A DNA stretch of 58,519 bases from Nitrospirales bacterium (GTDB lineage Bacteria; Nitrospirota; Nitrospiria; Nitrospirales; UBA8639), in contig BQIX01000004.1 in the NCBI GenBank assembly GCA_021604145.1, positions 1 through 58,519 on the forward strand, read 5' to 3'. Every line of letters begins with the position of its first letter. The stretch's first letter is position 1. This document shows positions 43,392 to 53,353 of this stretch, piece by piece. The notes under the pieces are model-generated. The model was not told where the DNA came from. It worked only from the letters and a program-made list of their open reading frames with translations, and searched no databases. The position numbers and the translations under genes were made by a program.

Positions 43392-44740
43392 TGGATCAGA
43401 TCATGATCATTGGGGCGGGGTCAGTGAGCGGGTTCTTTGGTGCTCAACTGGCCCAAAAGAATTCAAATGTCTCATTTTTGCTTAGACCAAAAACGCTTGA
43501 AGCCGTGCAGGCAAATGGCCTGATGGTGCGAAGCCAGCTCGTCGGGAACTTTTCTGTTCACCTGAAATATCTGGCTTCTGACCCGACAGCACTCCCTTCT
43601 CCTGATCTTATTATTCTTGGAGTGAAAGCGTACGATCTTGATGCGGTCTGTTATCAGATCGAACCGGTGATGCGTTCTGATACCACAATATTGACTCTTC
43701 AAAATGGCGTAACTATTGAGGATTCACTTGCAGAACGGTTTGGGGCGGAACGTATTGTTGGAGGAGTAGCATACATCTACTCCAAAATTCTTGAGCCCGG
43801 TGTGATCGAACATTACAAGCGCGGGGGGCTCAAAATTGGAGAACTCGATGGATGTCAGACACTGAGAGTGAAGGAGATAGCTGCACTACTGACTGACGCG
43901 GGCATTACCTGTCAGATCAGTTCCGATATTCGTCGTGCCAAGTGGGAGAAAATGTGCTGGAATTGTGTGTTTAATCCACTTACGGTTCTGTTAAATGATT
44001 GTGTCGCAAAGGCCTTGGATCATCCTGAAATGTCATCGGTGATTTCAACCATTGTTCGGGAAGTGGTAACGGTCGCTGCTGGACATGGTGTATTACTCGG
44101 TGACGGCATGGCTGAAAAAGTCGTGCAGTCATCCCAAGAGCTGCGAGATATTCATACGTCCATGTATGATGATTGGAAGGCAGGGCGTCCTACCGAAATC
44201 GATGATCTCAATGGGTATATTGCTAGGAAGGGTCAGGAATATGACATCCCGACGCCCGTGAATCAATCGTTAACCGCGATGGTGAAAGTCATGACTGCAC
44301 AAAACTCAACAAATATCGATACGTTCTTTATTGAGGGTGAGGTTCTTCAAAGATTGTCGTTCAATACACATAGCTTGAGCAAGATCTCGCCAGAAGCCCA
44401 GGTGCCGGATGTCAGTGTCCACATGCCAAATATGAAAGGTCGTGGAGTGAGGATGAGCGGCCTTCTGGATGTTGCGACAGTAAAGCTTGAGGCGGATCAT
44501 GTGACATTTCACGCTATGGATGGTCAATTCTCCGCCACTCTGACTTTAGCGCAAGCACGGGAGTACGGCATTTTAATCTACGAAGTGAACGGATCTTCTT
44601 TGCCGATTGATAAGGGTGGACCGTTCCGTTTAATTACTCCAGGGCTTGGAGATTTATGCGCAAATGTGAAGCAAGTGGCAAGGATTGAACTGACCAAAGG
44701 CGCAGGGCGAGATACTCGTCCGCCGGAGATGTGTACGTAG
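43391..44740 (+). CDS. PanE-like reductase fused to molybdopterin-domain-like tail
   Basis: A 449-residue protein. Residues 1-~310 are a ketopantoate reductase family enzyme: NAD(P)-binding 'IIGAGSVSGFFGAQLAQ', 'KWEKMCWNCVFNPLTVLLND', and C-terminal 'PTEIDDLNGYIARKGQEYDI'. The remaining ~130 residues are unusual for PanE and read like the sulfite-oxidase-type molybdopterin-binding domain ('YGILIYEVNGSSLPIDKGGP', 'FRLITPG', 'CANVKQVARIEL'). The second domain seems short, and I cannot confirm its cofactor Cys. A true PanE is usually ~300 residues. It is coupled to the upstream cyclase-family hydrolase. Confidence 0.83.
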   Translation: MDQIMIIGAGSVSGFFGAQLAQKNSNVSFLLRPKTLEAVQANGLMVRSQLVGNFSVHLKYLASDPTALPSPDLIILGVKAYDLDAVCYQIEPVMRSDTTILTLQNGVTIEDSLAERFGAERIVGGVAYIYSKILEPGVIEHYKRGGLKIGELDGCQTLRVKEIAALLTDAGITCQISSDIRRAKWEKMCWNCVFNPLTVLLNDCVAKALDHPEMSSVISTIVREVVTVAAGHGVLLGDGMAEKVVQSSQELRDIHTSMYDDWKAGRPTEIDDLNGYIARKGQEYDIPTPVNQSLTAMVKVMTAQNSTNIDTFFIEGEVLQRLSFNTHSLSKISPEAQVPDVSVHMPNMKGRGVRMSGLLDVATVKLEADHVTFHAMDGQFSATLTLAQAREYGILIYEVNGSSLPIDKGGPFRLITPGLGDLCANVKQVARIELTKGAGRDTRPPEMCT

Positions 44741-44914
44741 ATTCGTCTCTCGTCGTTCGTCACTTATACCTCGTTTGAAAAATATGTGTGCAGCAAATTT
44801 GCAACCGCATATGGCGGTCTCATAGAATGCGTAGCACCTATTGACGTTATAGGGCACCGTTAGAGTTTTTTTCGTTATTATCATACGTAAAAGTTAAAGA
44901 AAGGAATGAAGTTT

Positions 44915-45328
44915 ATGAAGGAGCGTACCCTTGCGATCATTAAGCCGGATGCGGTGAAGAAACATGTGATCGGGGATATTATTCGGCGTTATGAAGAAGC
45001 GGGAATTCCGCCGATTGCTCTCAAAATGATGACGCTCTCCAAAGACCAAGCCGAGGGATTTTATGCTGTTCATAACGCGCGTCCATTTTTTCAAGACCTC
45101 ACGACATATATGGCATCTGGTCCGGTTGTCGTCTTAGCGCTGGAAGGGGAGAATGCGATTAAGGTCAACCGTGATTTAATGGGGGCCACAGACCCTAAAA
45201 AGGCAGAAACCGGAACGATCCGTGCTGCGCATGGTGCATCGATTGAAGCCAATGCTGTACATGGGTCCGATGCGTCGGAGACGGCTCAGGTTGAAATTGC
45301 CTTCTTTTTTCCGGAACTGAAATCATGA
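44915..45328 (+). CDS. ndk: Nucleoside diphosphate kinase
   Basis: A 137-residue Ndk. ATG 44915 is chosen over 44906 because it starts the protein as '[14 protein letters not shown]' and leaves AAAGAAAGGA at a proper distance. Active-site His116 lies in '[13 protein letters not shown]'. It balances NTP pools by phosphate transfer between nucleotides. All family motifs are intact. Confidence 0.97.
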   Translation: MKERTLAIIKPDAVKKHVIGDIIRRYEEAGIPPIALKMMTLSKDQAEGFYAVHNARPFFQDLTTYMASGPVVVLALEGENAIKVNRDLMGATDPKKAETGTIRAAHGASIEANAVHGSDASETAQVEIAFFFPELKS

Positions 45329-45440
45329 GTGTGGCAAGCTGAGGAGTGGGAATTCTGTTGGGTGGCTTGAATCTGATGGATTCCCAACATGAGGGTATCT
45401 CGTTATGGCTTGGATTCGGAGAGATATTAAAGCTCAGGGA

Positions 45441-46949
45441 ATGAACAGGGCCAGTTGCTGGTTCTGGTTACTACTTGTCGCATTGTTATTTTCTGCCTGT
45501 GGGAAAAGTGCTCCATCGCAGAAGCCCGTAGAAGTTCAAGATCTTCAAGTACGTTCTCAAGAGCGAATCGTTCATGCGGCGAAATCAGACGTCCTCTCAG
45601 CCCGTTATGCGCAAGCCATTGAAAAGCTGAATCGTTTCTTGTCGACCTATCCCAGCTCGAGCTTTGAATCTGAGGTGAGATGGTTGCTGGCACGGTCCTA
45701 TCATAAATCTGGCAAGGTCAAAACGGCCTTGAAGCACTATCAGCAGGTCTTGGATCAAGGCGAAGGTAGTGTGCATTATCAAGAAGCACAGCAATATAAG
45801 GATCAGATTCAGGCATCGTTGACTCCACCGGATCCTCCACTTACCGCTCCGGCCACTCGTCCGCCTTCCATTCCGCGTATTCGTCAACCGGCTGAGGTGT
45901 TTGCATTACAGATGACCCTTGGGCAATGGGTTGAGGGGCGTAATTGGAAGACACGTTTAAAGAATATGTCGCGTCGAGGTGTGACGACGCAATTGATTAA
46001 TCTCGAATGCGGCATGCTGAAAGAAGACGCTGGGGCGTTGTTTCGATCGTCTTCAAGTTTGGGGACCGATTCCTCGGGATTGTCGCAAAGCTTTTCTTCA
46101 TTTGTGATGCACGCTCATCAGCATGGACTGTCCGTATTTTTGGGGGTGAATGTGCGGTGCCTCGGTCGGTTGTTAGATGGTGACTCCGGTAGCCGTTGGG
46201 CTGATCGGGCCTACGATCACCAAACGAAAGGGCTTCGTTCGACTCAGTACTTTGATTTGTTTAATCGTGAATATCAGATTTTTTTAAAGGATATTCTTGC
46301 GGTGCTCGCAAGTACTGGAATAGATGGGATTGTTTTTCTTGATGATGCACCGATGGGAATGTTTGATGGCGTGACGCCCATTGCGTTAAAGAAATTTCAG
46401 CAGGAATTTGGGCTGAAGTTTCATCCGCAAAAAGTGTTTGCCATTAAGAGTCTCAATGGGAAGATGGGACGGGTTGTTCCCCCTAAAGAGTCCGAATTTT
46501 GGCGATGGATAGGATGGAGGTCTCGAGCGCAATTGAAGGTCTTGCGAGACCTCATGGATAGTATTAGGCAGTCTCATTCGAAAGTTCAAGTTGCACTTGA
46601 ACTTTATGCTGGAGGTCTCAATGAGCCGCTACGCACGTTGTTACAATTGAATGAAGATATTCTTGAGAGCAACAATCTTGATTTTTCTTTCTTAGTGGTT
46701 GATGTGGATGGTCCGCAGCGCATCGAGGGATCGTCTGGCGGATTACCTGGTCGTTTTCAGCAAGAGTCACTTTCAAAGGTCGCGAAACGATTTTTAGAGA
46801 TTTTCAAAGATCCAACCAGGCTTTGGTTGACGGTTCCTAAAAAATTAGGCATGAAGGCCTGGTCTTCCGAATCGTTGAAGGAACTTACGGGAGAGGCCGA
46901 TGTGCCTCAAGGTATTGGGTTGGTCTATGATTTACGACCATTTTCCTGA
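45441..46949 (+). CDS. Lipoprotein with TPR and PgaB-type glycosidase-like domain
   Basis: A 502-residue protein. ATG 45441 gives a lipoprotein signal ('WFWLLLVALLFSAC'). Residues ~40-130 hold a TPR-like helical repeat ('AIEKLNRFLSTYPSSSFESE'). The C-terminal ~330 residues form a TIM-barrel resembling the PgaB C-terminal glycoside-hydrolase domain ('GIDGIVFLDDAPMGMFDGV', 'QVALELYAGGLNEPL'). PgaB-type proteins process exported polysaccharide such as PNAG. The usual N-terminal deacetylase domain is absent, so hydrolysis or binding of an exopolysaccharide is the best guess. Confidence 0.83.
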   Translation: MNRASCWFWLLLVALLFSACGKSAPSQKPVEVQDLQVRSQERIVHAAKSDVLSARYAQAIEKLNRFLSTYPSSSFESEVRWLLARSYHKSGKVKTALKHYQQVLDQGEGSVHYQEAQQYKDQIQASLTPPDPPLTAPATRPPSIPRIRQPAEVFALQMTLGQWVEGRNWKTRLKNMSRRGVTTQLINLECGMLKEDAGALFRSSSSLGTDSSGLSQSFSSFVMHAHQHGLSVFLGVNVRCLGRLLDGDSGSRWADRAYDHQTKGLRSTQYFDLFNREYQIFLKDILAVLASTGIDGIVFLDDAPMGMFDGVTPIALKKFQQEFGLKFHPQKVFAIKSLNGKMGRVVPPKESEFWRWIGWRSRAQLKVLRDLMDSIRQSHSKVQVALELYAGGLNEPLRTLLQLNEDILESNNLDFSFLVVDVDGPQRIEGSSGGLPGRFQQESLSKVAKRFLEIFKDPTRLWLTVPKKLGMKAWSSESLKELTGEADVPQGIGLVYDLRPFS

Positions 46950-47107
46950 TACATTCCCGAAGGGTTGAAAAACGACAGCTAGGTTCTCAGCCCTTGGTCG
47001 TGCTCACGTACTTGTGTCTACACTCTGCATGCTGTAAAGAGTTTCGGTTTTGCTGTACGAATTTTTGAACACCCCTTTTTCGTTTTTTACAATCAGAGGA
47101 GGCCCTC

Positions 47108-47491
47108 ATGGAGCCGAGTGATCTGCGGTTTCACAAAGAGCATGAATGGGTTCGTGTTGAAGGTCAGCATGCGACGATTGGTATCAGTAATTTTGCTCAA
47201 GATGCTTTGGGTGACGTGGTGTTTATTGAAGTCCCGAAAGTTGGGACAGTCTTTGAGGTGGAACAAGAATTGGGAGAAGTCGAGTCGACGAAAGCGACTT
47301 CGACAATTTATACGCCTGTGAGCGGAAAAGTCCTTCAAGTGAATGAAGAGCTTGATGAACATCCGGAGCTGCTTAATAAAGATCCGTATGGAAAAGGATG
47401 GATCGCTGTTCTTGAATTATCGACTCCCGCTGAAATTGAGCAACTTATGACCGCCGAACAATATGAGGAATTTTTAAAGTCTCAGTCCTAA
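47108..47491 (+). CDS. gcvH: Glycine cleavage system H protein
   Basis: A 127-residue lipoyl-carrier protein with AGAGGAGG before the ATG. The lipoylated Lys is in 'GEVESTKATSTIYTPVSGKV'. It shuttles the aminomethyl group between the P, T and L subunits. lpd follows at once, but no gcvP or gcvT lies in the window. No glycine riboswitch is recognisable upstream. Confidence 0.96.
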   Translation: MEPSDLRFHKEHEWVRVEGQHATIGISNFAQDALGDVVFIEVPKVGTVFEVEQELGEVESTKATSTIYTPVSGKVLQVNEELDEHPELLNKDPYGKGWIAVLELSTPAEIEQLMTAEQYEEFLKSQS

Positions 47492-47532
47492 GTCCAGAAG
47501 CGCAAGACGTCACCCATTTACCCCAAAATTTG

Positions 47533-48936
47533 ATGAATTCTCAAAAGCACATCGCCATACTTGGCGCAGGACCCGGCGGATATGTGGCAGCCATTCGTGC
47601 GTCACAGTTAGGTGCCAAGGTCACCATTATTGAAAATCAAGCGTTGGGTGGAGTGTGTTTGAATTGGGGATGTATTCCTAGTAAGGCTCTTCTTTCGGTT
47701 GTCGAGTTGGGAGAAAAGGTCAAGAAGGCCGAGGAACTGGGTATTCAGATTAAAGGTTCTCTCCAATATGACGTGGTTCAAATGGTGAAACGGAAAGATC
47801 AAGTCGTCGCAAATTTGGTGAAAGGCATCGGCATGCTCTTAAAAGGTGGGGGCGTCACTCATCTACAGGGGACAGGAACCTTAATCGATAACCGGACGAT
47901 CCATGTGTCCCTGATTGATGGAGCGGAAACCACGGTTCAGGCCGACGCCCTGATTGTTGCCACTGGTTCGTCTTGGCCGAACCTCCCATTGTTTCCCATT
48001 GATGGGACACGAATCATCACAAGCAAAGAGGCTCTTGAGCTAAAGTCTATTCCTGAACGTCTTCTGATTATCGGAGGTGGTGTGGAAGGATGTGAATTTG
48101 CCTCGTTGTATAACGGACTGGGTTCGGATGTGTCTGTTGTGGAAATGCTGCCGACCCTTCTCTCTGAAGAAGATGAAGAAATTTCGTCATTGATGGCACG
48201 TGAATTTAAAAAACGTCGTATTCAATTATATGTCGAAACGAAGGTTGAAGCTTGTCAGGTTGGAGATTCTGAGGTCACCGTGAAACTCAGCTCGGGAGAC
48301 GAGATCAACACGGATGTGGTGCTGGTCTCAATCGGCCGTCGATTCAATACAGAAGGGATCGGATTAGAACAAGTCGGAATTACGTTGGGGACAAGAGGTG
48401 AGATCACTATTAACGACCGAATGGAGACGAATATTCTTGGTGTCTACGCCATCGGGGATGTGGTGGGTAAAGCCATGCTGGCCCATGTAGCATCTGCGCA
48501 AGGAAAGGTCGCAGTTGAAAATATTCTTGGTCGTTCGCAGACGGTTAATTATGATGTCATTCCTGCAGGCATTTTTACATTGCCAGAAATTGGGAGGGTA
48601 GGACTGACAGAACAGCAGACACGTGAACGCGGTCTGCAAACAAAAATTGGGCGTTTTCGATACAGCGGCTTAGGGAAGGCGCAGAGTGTTGGTGAAACGG
48701 CGGGGCTGTTTAAGGTCATTTCTGATGAAGAGTCAGGGCGTCTCTTGGGTGCGCATATCATAGGTGCACATGCAACCGATTTGATTCATGAGGCTGCGAT
48801 GGCGATAGAGGTTGGTGCCACAGTTGATAGACTTGCCTCGATGATCCACGCTCATCCTACGCTATCCGAAGGCCTGATGGAAGCGGCAGAAGACGTCGAA
48901 GGGTTAGCAATTCATCAGGCGAAAAAACGCGTGTGA
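47533..48936 (+). CDS. lpdA: Dihydrolipoyl dehydrogenase
   Basis: A 467-residue flavoprotein disulfide reductase. It has the FAD motif 'ILGAGPGGYVAAIRASQLGA', the redox-active pair in 'GGVCLNWGCIPSKALL', the NAD motif 'LLIIGGGVEGCEFA' and the C-terminal catalytic His in 'IHAHPTLSEG'. ATG 47533 is used rather than the TTG one codon before. It re-oxidises lipoyl groups for glycine cleavage or 2-oxoacid dehydrogenases; adjacency to gcvH supports the former. Confidence 0.95.
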   Translation: MNSQKHIAILGAGPGGYVAAIRASQLGAKVTIIENQALGGVCLNWGCIPSKALLSVVELGEKVKKAEELGIQIKGSLQYDVVQMVKRKDQVVANLVKGIGMLLKGGGVTHLQGTGTLIDNRTIHVSLIDGAETTVQADALIVATGSSWPNLPLFPIDGTRIITSKEALELKSIPERLLIIGGGVEGCEFASLYNGLGSDVSVVEMLPTLLSEEDEEISSLMAREFKKRRIQLYVETKVEACQVGDSEVTVKLSSGDEINTDVVLVSIGRRFNTEGIGLEQVGITLGTRGEITINDRMETNILGVYAIGDVVGKAMLAHVASAQGKVAVENILGRSQTVNYDVIPAGIFTLPEIGRVGLTEQQTRERGLQTKIGRFRYSGLGKAQSVGETAGLFKVISDEESGRLLGAHIIGAHATDLIHEAAMAIEVGATVDRLASMIHAHPTLSEGLMEAAEDVEGLAIHQAKKRV

Positions 48937-49376
48937 AATGTGATAATTACTCAGCGCTCTACTCATTGCTCACAAAGGTGGGGACTCTGAGTGTTGGTAT
49001 TGTATGCCTGGTGCTCATTGGGTGGCCAGTTTCTGATGATCGCACTTCTCTAGACCGCGCATCCTCGTTAAGCCACCCGTCTCTCGCGGATAACACGACT
49101 AACCTTCCTTCAGTCCATTTATCTGCACATGGTAGCAAGGCTCCTGATCTTCACGTTGATTTGAATCATGGGCAACTTGAAAATTTGAAACAGCTCCCGG
49201 GTATTGGCATGGTTCTCGCTCAAAGAATTGTCAAATATCGTCAAACGCATGGGCATTTTCGATCAGTGGATGAGTTGCAAGCTGTGACCGGCATAGGGGA
49301 GAGGCGGATCGCACGAATTCGTCCCTTGGTTTCTATAAGCCAAGATGCACGATATGAAAAAACTGTCGGATCTTGA
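48933..49376 (+). CDS. ComEA-like helix-hairpin-helix protein
   Basis: A 147-residue protein starting with a GTG that overlaps the lpd stop. The N-terminal membrane/signal segment is 'VGTLSVGIVCLVLIGWPV'. A Ser-rich linker is followed by two helix-hairpin-helix motifs ('LKQLPGIGMVLAQRIVKYRQ', 'LQAVTGIGERRIARIRPLV'). Such proteins bind double-stranded DNA in the periplasm during uptake. No other competence gene is nearby. Confidence 0.9.
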   Translation: MKCDNYSALYSLLTKVGTLSVGIVCLVLIGWPVSDDRTSLDRASSLSHPSLADNTTNLPSVHLSAHGSKAPDLHVDLNHGQLENLKQLPGIGMVLAQRIVKYRQTHGHFRSVDELQAVTGIGERRIARIRPLVSISQDARYEKTVGS

Positions 49377-49411
49377 TGCGTAAATCTTAATCAGTCACGA
49401 AATCTTCTGAG

Positions 49412-50638
49412 ATGTCAGATTCAAAACTTCAGCGACAGTTAGACCTTATTCTTCGGGGAACGGTTGAGGTGATTCAGCTCGATGAGTTGAAAGAAAAACT
49501 CGCGACGTCACTGAAGGAGCATCGGCCGTTACGAATTAAGGCCGGATTTGATCCGACTGCGCCCGATCTCCATCTTGGTCATACCGTTCTTATTCAAAAG
49601 CTCAAACATTTTCAAGAGCTTGGTCATGAAGTCATCTTTCTCATTGGCGATTTCACCGGAATGATTGGTGATCCGACCGGGGTATCAGAAACCCGGGTTG
49701 CTCTGACGAAAGAGCAAGTGTTAGACAACGCGAAAACCTATGAAAAACAAATTTTTAAAACACTTGATCCCCAAAAAACGCGAATAGAATTTAATAGTCG
49801 ATGGATGAGTGAGATGCATGCAGAGGATATGGTGCAATTATGTTCACATTACAGTGTGGCGCGTATGCTAGAGCGTGACGATTTTTCGAACCGCTATCGT
49901 GAACAGAAACCCATCAGTGTTCATGAGTTTCTGTATCCCTTGGTGCAAGGGTACGATTCAGTTGCACTCAAAGCTGATGTCGAGCTGGGAGGCACCGATC
50001 AAAAGTTTAATTTATTAGTCGGTCGTGATTTGCAACGAGACTATGGGCAGAAACCTCAGACGGTAATCACGATGCCGTTACTTGAGGGAACAGATGGTGT
50101 TCGAAAAATGAGTAAGAGTTACGGCAACTATATTGCCTTGGAAGATAAGCCCGGAGACATGTATGGGAAGATTATGTCCGTCAGTGATACGCTGATGCGA
50201 CGGTATTATGAACTGTTGACCACAGAAGACTTGTCGACTATCGATGCACAACACCCGATGGAAGCGAAGAAGGCTCTCGCTGAACGCCTTGTCTTTCAAT
50301 ATCATGGTGTAGCTGGAGCCGAGCAAGCCAAAGCCGATTTTCAACAACGGTTTCAATCAAAAGATTTTCCTGATGAACCAGACGCGCATGTTGTGCTTAA
50401 GTCCTCGGACTTTGCCAATGCTGATACCCCAAGTCTTGGTGTGGTAGATTTGCTTATGAAAACCGGTCTTCTTCCCAGTAAAGCCGAGGCTCGTCGTCTG
50501 ATCGCACAAAATGCAGTTCAGCTTGATGGCAAGAAGCTAACTGATCCCAATGGCAGTGCAACATTTGAAGACGGTGAACAGTATCGTATGAAAATTGGCA
50601 AACGAAAGTTTGCTTTGATTGAATTCAAAAACGTCTAA
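49412..50638 (+). CDS. tyrS: Tyrosyl-tRNA synthetase
   Basis: A 408-residue class I synthetase. It has the HIGH-type motif '[10 protein letters not shown]' and '[11 protein letters not shown]' (KMSKS, ~residue 230), with a C-terminal S4 RNA-binding domain ('[20 protein letters not shown]'). It charges tRNA-Tyr. The length and motif spacing are those of the TyrZ-like subgroup with a single S4 domain. It appears complete. Confidence 0.96.
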   Translation: MSDSKLQRQLDLILRGTVEVIQLDELKEKLATSLKEHRPLRIKAGFDPTAPDLHLGHTVLIQKLKHFQELGHEVIFLIGDFTGMIGDPTGVSETRVALTKEQVLDNAKTYEKQIFKTLDPQKTRIEFNSRWMSEMHAEDMVQLCSHYSVARMLERDDFSNRYREQKPISVHEFLYPLVQGYDSVALKADVELGGTDQKFNLLVGRDLQRDYGQKPQTVITMPLLEGTDGVRKMSKSYGNYIALEDKPGDMYGKIMSVSDTLMRRYYELLTTEDLSTIDAQHPMEAKKALAERLVFQYHGVAGAEQAKADFQQRFQSKDFPDEPDAHVVLKSSDFANADTPSLGVVDLLMKTGLLPSKAEARRLIAQNAVQLDGKKLTDPNGSATFEDGEQYRMKIGKRKFALIEFKNV

Positions 50639-50745
50639 CGTCATAGTGCTTCACTATCTTCTTCCTGTCGCGTACAAATTTGAGCGGAAGGCTGATTGAA
50701 GAGGTAGATGGGAAAATATCACTCCACATTGTTCTCTAAATTACC

Positions 50746-50774
50746 TTGACTAAGTTTCAGCACGCGCATAGAAT
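50746..50774 (+). promoter_or_regulatory. Sigma70 promoter for tRNA-Gly
   Basis: TTGACT, 17 bases, then TAGAAT; the tRNA begins 17 bases downstream. Spacing and boxes are close to consensus, so the tRNA is transcribed independently of tyrS. Confidence 0.75.
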
Positions 50775-50791
50775 GTGACCACCTCTAGAGA

Positions 50792-50866
50792 GCGGGCGTA
50801 GCTCAGTGGTAGAGTTCTTGCTTCCCAAGCAAGCTGTCGTGGGTTCAAATCCCATCGCCCGCTCCA
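50792..50866 (+). tRNA. tRNA-Gly (anticodon CCC)
   Basis: A full cloverleaf can be read. The acceptor stem GCGGGCG pairs with CGCCCGC, and the D-arm is GCTCAGTGGTAGAGT. The anticodon stem CTTGC/GCAAG surrounds TTCCCAA, and the T-arm is GTGGGTTCAAATCCCAT. The discriminator is T and the CCA end is encoded. The CCC anticodon decodes GGG glycine codons. Confidence 0.96.
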
Positions 50867-50897
50867 ATTTTCTACTCTCTTAATCAGCATTTTTTTC

Positions 50898-51236
50898 TCA
50901 ATTATCAGATGTATTTGTTGGCAGCCACTCTTCATATTGAGGAACGCCATCATATGGTAAGGTTTCCCAGGAAGCCTTGTCACTGACAAAGATATGCATG
51001 CCCAATTTGATTTCTACATCACCTTCTGTGCACCCGAGCGTGACGCCATATATCTGCCCTTTGAGTGTACCGCACAGGGTCGAGCCGCATACGCGACAGA
51101 ATTGTAGCCCCGCACCATTTTTCGATTCATAGGTCGTGAGTAGATGTTCCCCAGAAGTCCACGAAAATTCTTGAGGATTTACCAGAGCATAAGCTGACGC
51201 CTGCCCACTAAATGCCTTTCGACATCTATAGCGAAT
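50898..51236 (-). pseudogene. GFA/CENP-V-type zinc protein remnant
   Basis: The minus frame reads 'CRKAFSGQASAYALVNPQEF', 'GLQFCRVCGSTLCGTL' and 'DKASWETLPYDGVPQYEEWL', matching the C-terminal two-thirds of glutathione-dependent formaldehyde-activating-type proteins (Cys-x-x-Cys zinc site). A stop codon lies immediately upstream, and no start codon precedes the conserved part, so the N-terminus with the first zinc ligands is lost. It is a decayed gene. Confidence 0.7.
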
Positions 51237-51793
51237 CTAAATACGTTCCAGGCGGGAAAATAATACTAACTCCGCGCGGTACAACGTGAACATAAGGAAG
51301 GTTATGCCCGCCTGGATGACCTGCAGACGATTGACGGTTCAATAACGAAGGGTCAATCAGTATTCAATAGGGTCACCTGTAGATTCGGCATAACTGAAAC
51401 GGCTATAGAAGAGCAGTGACACGATCGTGCTTCTCGTAACGTTCCTTCGATGGTGTATGTGACCGCACCACAAAAGCATGATCCAGTAATGGCCATAATA
51501 CTCGGTAACCTCTTTGCTCGCTTCTCACGCAGGAGCCATTAATCTCGTCATAACCTATGGGAAGTCGAATGTTATCTTTCATCTTGAATGGTATCTCGGT
51601 TTTAGATGAGGATCCAGTGCAAGTGCTAGATGAATGCTTAGTGAAATGTTGGTAATGTATAGCATTGCGGAAGATAGTAAATAGAATGGGAGCCAGCATT
51701 TTTGGAAACGACAATGAAAGGTTTCGTCATTTAACGATTTTGTGAATTGGTATAAGAACTTGGCTCTGTAAGTCAGATGGAGGAGGAATAAGA
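51237..51793. other. Intergenic, no supportable gene
   Basis: About 560 bases without a credible complete gene. On the minus strand, 51240-51370 reads 'AGHPGGHNLPYVHVVPRGVS' and similar, which looks like a piece of a degraded coding sequence, but I cannot name it. A GGAGGAGG ribosome site for the CBS gene lies at 51778. Confidence 0.5.
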
Positions 51794-52234
51794 ATGAGGA
51801 AAGTTGAATGGATTTCTCAACGTTGTGATCCGGCAACTCTTTTGGCGCACCAACTGATGGAAGATCAGGTGAGTACCTGCAGTCCAGATGATATGGTGCT
51901 CACGGTGGGACACAAGCTGTATGATGGAAACATTGGTAGTCTGCCTGTGGTTGATGACGAACAATCTTTAGTTGGGATTGTGACGGAGTTTGATCTACTT
52001 CAGGCGATTGAACATGGCAAAGATCTACGAAGTACGTCTGTTGCATCGATCATGACCAAAGAGGTGGTGACGGTGACAGAGCAGACGCCGTTCATGGAGG
52101 TCGTACAACTACTTCAACAGCATCATCTTGTTCGCGTGCCAGTTGTGAGAACGAACGCGTTAGTCGGTATCCTGGCACGCGGAGATGTTATTTTAGGATA
52201 TATTAAAGCCTCAGATGTTGGGAGTGGTGGCTAG
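51794..52234 (+). CDS. CBS-pair protein
   Basis: A 146-residue protein made of two CBS motifs ('LMEDQVSTCSPDDMVLTVGH', 'GSLPVVDDEQSLVGIVTEFD' and 'IMTKEVVTVTEQTPFMEVVQ', 'RVPVVRTNALVGILARGDVI'). CBS pairs bind adenosine nucleotides and regulate partners. No effector domain is attached. It has a strong ribosome site (GGAGGAGG). Confidence 0.93.
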   Translation: MRKVEWISQRCDPATLLAHQLMEDQVSTCSPDDMVLTVGHKLYDGNIGSLPVVDDEQSLVGIVTEFDLLQAIEHGKDLRSTSVASIMTKEVVTVTEQTPFMEVVQLLQQHHLVRVPVVRTNALVGILARGDVILGYIKASDVGSGG

Positions 52235-52247
52235 CTTGGTTGCAATA

Positions 52248-53012
52248 TCATAATTTTTGAGAGTTGGAAAACTTTTCTGCTGATTTACTTTTGGTTGTCT
52301 GTCGATAGCGCCATCCCACAAGGCCGATAAGGCCAGTTCCCAGTAATGTAAGAGTTCCGGGTTCTGGAACTGGATTCATGGGGTCGACGGGTCGTCTTTC
52401 GAAGATTGTGCCAGAAAACGTCATCATGGGTTGGAGGCTTCGGTCGAGGTTTTGAAAGAGAAGAAAGCCTCCTTCTTGAGTGTTTGCCTCAAAGATTTGT
52501 TGAAATGTGTTGGCAGTTAGGGTTGCACTTGTCAGGGGGGGAGAGGCTGAATTTGATGATTCGACCACGTATGAGAGCGTTTCTGTTTGAAAGGGACCAA
52601 ACACGGCATCAATCAGGGGAGTCTGTGTCACATTGTTACTTATAAGGGAGGCTTGTTCAAATCCTGGGCTATCAATAACGGTTACGGTGCCTCCTGAGAA
52701 GTTAGTCGAAAAACGATCGGACATGATGACGATATCATTGAGGGCTGAAGGGTATTGGCCGATCTCGGGATCCCCCGAAAAGACATCGATGGCTTGATTG
52801 GGGTCGTAGGTGAAGGTCATTGTAATTGGATCGCCAACATTAAAAACGGAACGAAGGACTTCGTCTACAGTCGTCACGTTCGCCGTTAAGATGTTCTGGA
52901 CCGACACAGCTTCTACTTCTTGAATGCCAATACTCATCGCCATGGCGCATCCGGCCGTTAACACACATGCCGTCCTTCTAATTTTTTCTCGAATCGACCT
53001 CTCAATTATCAT
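52248..53012 (-). CDS. PEP-CTERM exported protein
   Basis: A 254-residue secreted protein. ATG 53012 is preferred because AAAGGAG precedes it and a signal peptide follows ('TACVLTAGCAMAMSIGIQEV'). The C-terminus has the sorting tag 'PVPEPGTLTLLGTGLIGLVG' followed by basic residues, recognised by exosortase in bacteria that make extracellular polysaccharide. The middle is beta-rich with no recognised enzyme motif. Probably surface- or matrix-associated. Confidence 0.9.
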   Translation of the reverse strand: MIIERSIREKIRRTACVLTAGCAMAMSIGIQEVEAVSVQNILTANVTTVDEVLRSVFNVGDPITMTFTYDPNQAIDVFSGDPEIGQYPSALNDIVIMSDRFSTNFSGGTVTVIDSPGFEQASLISNNVTQTPLIDAVFGPFQTETLSYVVESSNSASPPLTSATLTANTFQQIFEANTQEGGFLLFQNLDRSLQPMMTFSGTIFERRPVDPMNPVPEPGTLTLLGTGLIGLVGWRYRQTTKSKSAEKFSNSQKL

Positions 53013-53353
53013 ACGTTCGGCTCCTTTATCTCCATGAAGAGAATGTGATGAATAATTGTCGCGTATTATCAAATAACATTCAGGGCAATGACAATAGAAA
53101 AATTCATCTTTTCAAATTTTCAAAGAAGATGAGACTTGATTCCAGATATTGATCATATGTAAGGGAATTCAGTCGTCTTCTTTTAGATGATTCCACGATC
53201 GATGTTGATTGATATACTCAGTAAACCCAATAAGGTGAGACAAGCAAATAATATGATATGCCCAATTGAATATTGACCTGAATGGACTCTCTTCGAGAAT
53301 TTATTCGAGTGAGCCAAGCCTAATGTCTGATATTCGTTGCATACTGATGTGCC
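53013..53353. other. Intergenic between divergent genes
   Basis: About 340 bases, AT-rich, presumably holding promoters for both the PEP-CTERM gene and the hydrolase-like gene. I see no strong -35/-10 pair, repeat or RNA. Confidence 0.5.

Noticed and set aside
46950-47107. Glycine riboswitch before gcvH
   Set aside because: The leader is short and lacks the conserved glycine-aptamer core.
51403-51714. 103-codon minus-strand frame
   Set aside because: No ribosome site, no recognisable motif, and it lies in a stretch of degraded sequence.
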